A stretch of 14,845 nucleotides of DNA, from NCBI GenBank assembly GCA_003224195.1, contig QHYP01000042.1, positions 370 through 15,214 of the forward strand, in the 5' to 3' direction. Under the pieces are notes generated by a model. That model was given only the letters and a program-made list of their open reading frames with translations. It had not been told where the DNA came from and did not search any database. This DNA is from Acidobacteriota bacterium. Its GTDB lineage: Bacteria; Acidobacteriota; Terriglobia; Acidiferrales; UBA7541. A program made the translations under genes and the position numbers. This document shows positions 14,734-14,845 of the stretch, piece by piece; position 1 is the first letter of the stretch; each line of letters opens with the position of its first letter.

Positions 14734-14845
14734 CTAGGCCACACCACCCCCCGGGAGGAGCCGGGCCGTTTTCTCCAGCGTCTCGATGGCCGGAACCGTG
14801 TGCCCCTTTTCAACGCGCGAGATGCAACCCTAAGAACGCAGCACA
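14734..14845 (-). pseudogene. decayed XRE-family helix-turn-helix regulator, C-terminal relic
   Basis: The minus strand encodes ISRVEKGHTVPAIETLEK followed by TARLL, a textbook end of an XRE/Cro-type helix-turn-helix domain. The frame has a TAG at 14832-14830, just before GCISRVE. It also departs from the family pattern after ARLL (PGGGVA and a stop at 14736-14734), where relatives continue into the last helix. It therefore looks like a gene relic with both an internal stop and an altered end. The upstream part lies outside the window, so a broken but longer copy may continue there. Confidence 0.6.

Overview
The window reads as a GC-rich chromosome segment of a soil-type member of Acidobacteriota. 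This is an inference from gene content: an exported FG-GAP/ASPIC protein, a GH29 fucosidase, an SSS symporter with a tiny membrane partner, Tat-exported xylose-isomerase-like barrels, and a gluconate-2-dehydrogenase-type oxidoreductase pair. No rRNA, tRNA, CRISPR array or phage module was seen.

Layout. Positions 2-796 (+) hold nagB, glucosamine-6-phosphate deaminase. Converging on it is a small secreted protein (821-1204, -). The 343-base gap behind that gene holds three adjacent perfect-stem hairpins on the minus strand ending in a terminator-like stem; this is a candidate small RNA or leader, and two of its loops carry the same 9-mer. From 5255 down to 1548 (-) lies a tightly overlapping operon: sensor histidine kinase, NarL-type response regulator and Tat-exported CRTAC1/ASPIC propeller protein. 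Upstream on the same strand are a 72-residue two-helix membrane protein, an SSS-family symporter and a secreted alpha-L-fucosidase, which looks like a unit for releasing and importing a sugar.

A divergent promoter region (about 8778-8905) leads into a plus-strand cluster. It holds a Tat-exported sugar isomerase/epimerase-like TIM barrel, a second barrel of the hydroxypyruvate isomerase type that is broken by a frameshift plus a missing segment, a Tat-bearing gluconate 2-dehydrogenase subunit 3, and a GMC flavoprotein with a four-cysteine cluster. The likely theme is oxidation and rearrangement of sugars in the periplasm.

The right end is less orderly. A 115-base element with 17-base inverted ends lies against a secreted double-LysM protein and supplies its stop codon. 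The last 110 bases hold the decayed C-terminal part of an XRE-type helix-turn-helix gene.

The most notable items are the candidate structured RNA, the damaged isomerase gene, the Tat-hitchhiker oxidoreductase pair with its cysteine cluster, the symporter with its small partner, and the inverted-repeat element. Whether any of these is truly undescribed cannot be decided without searches.
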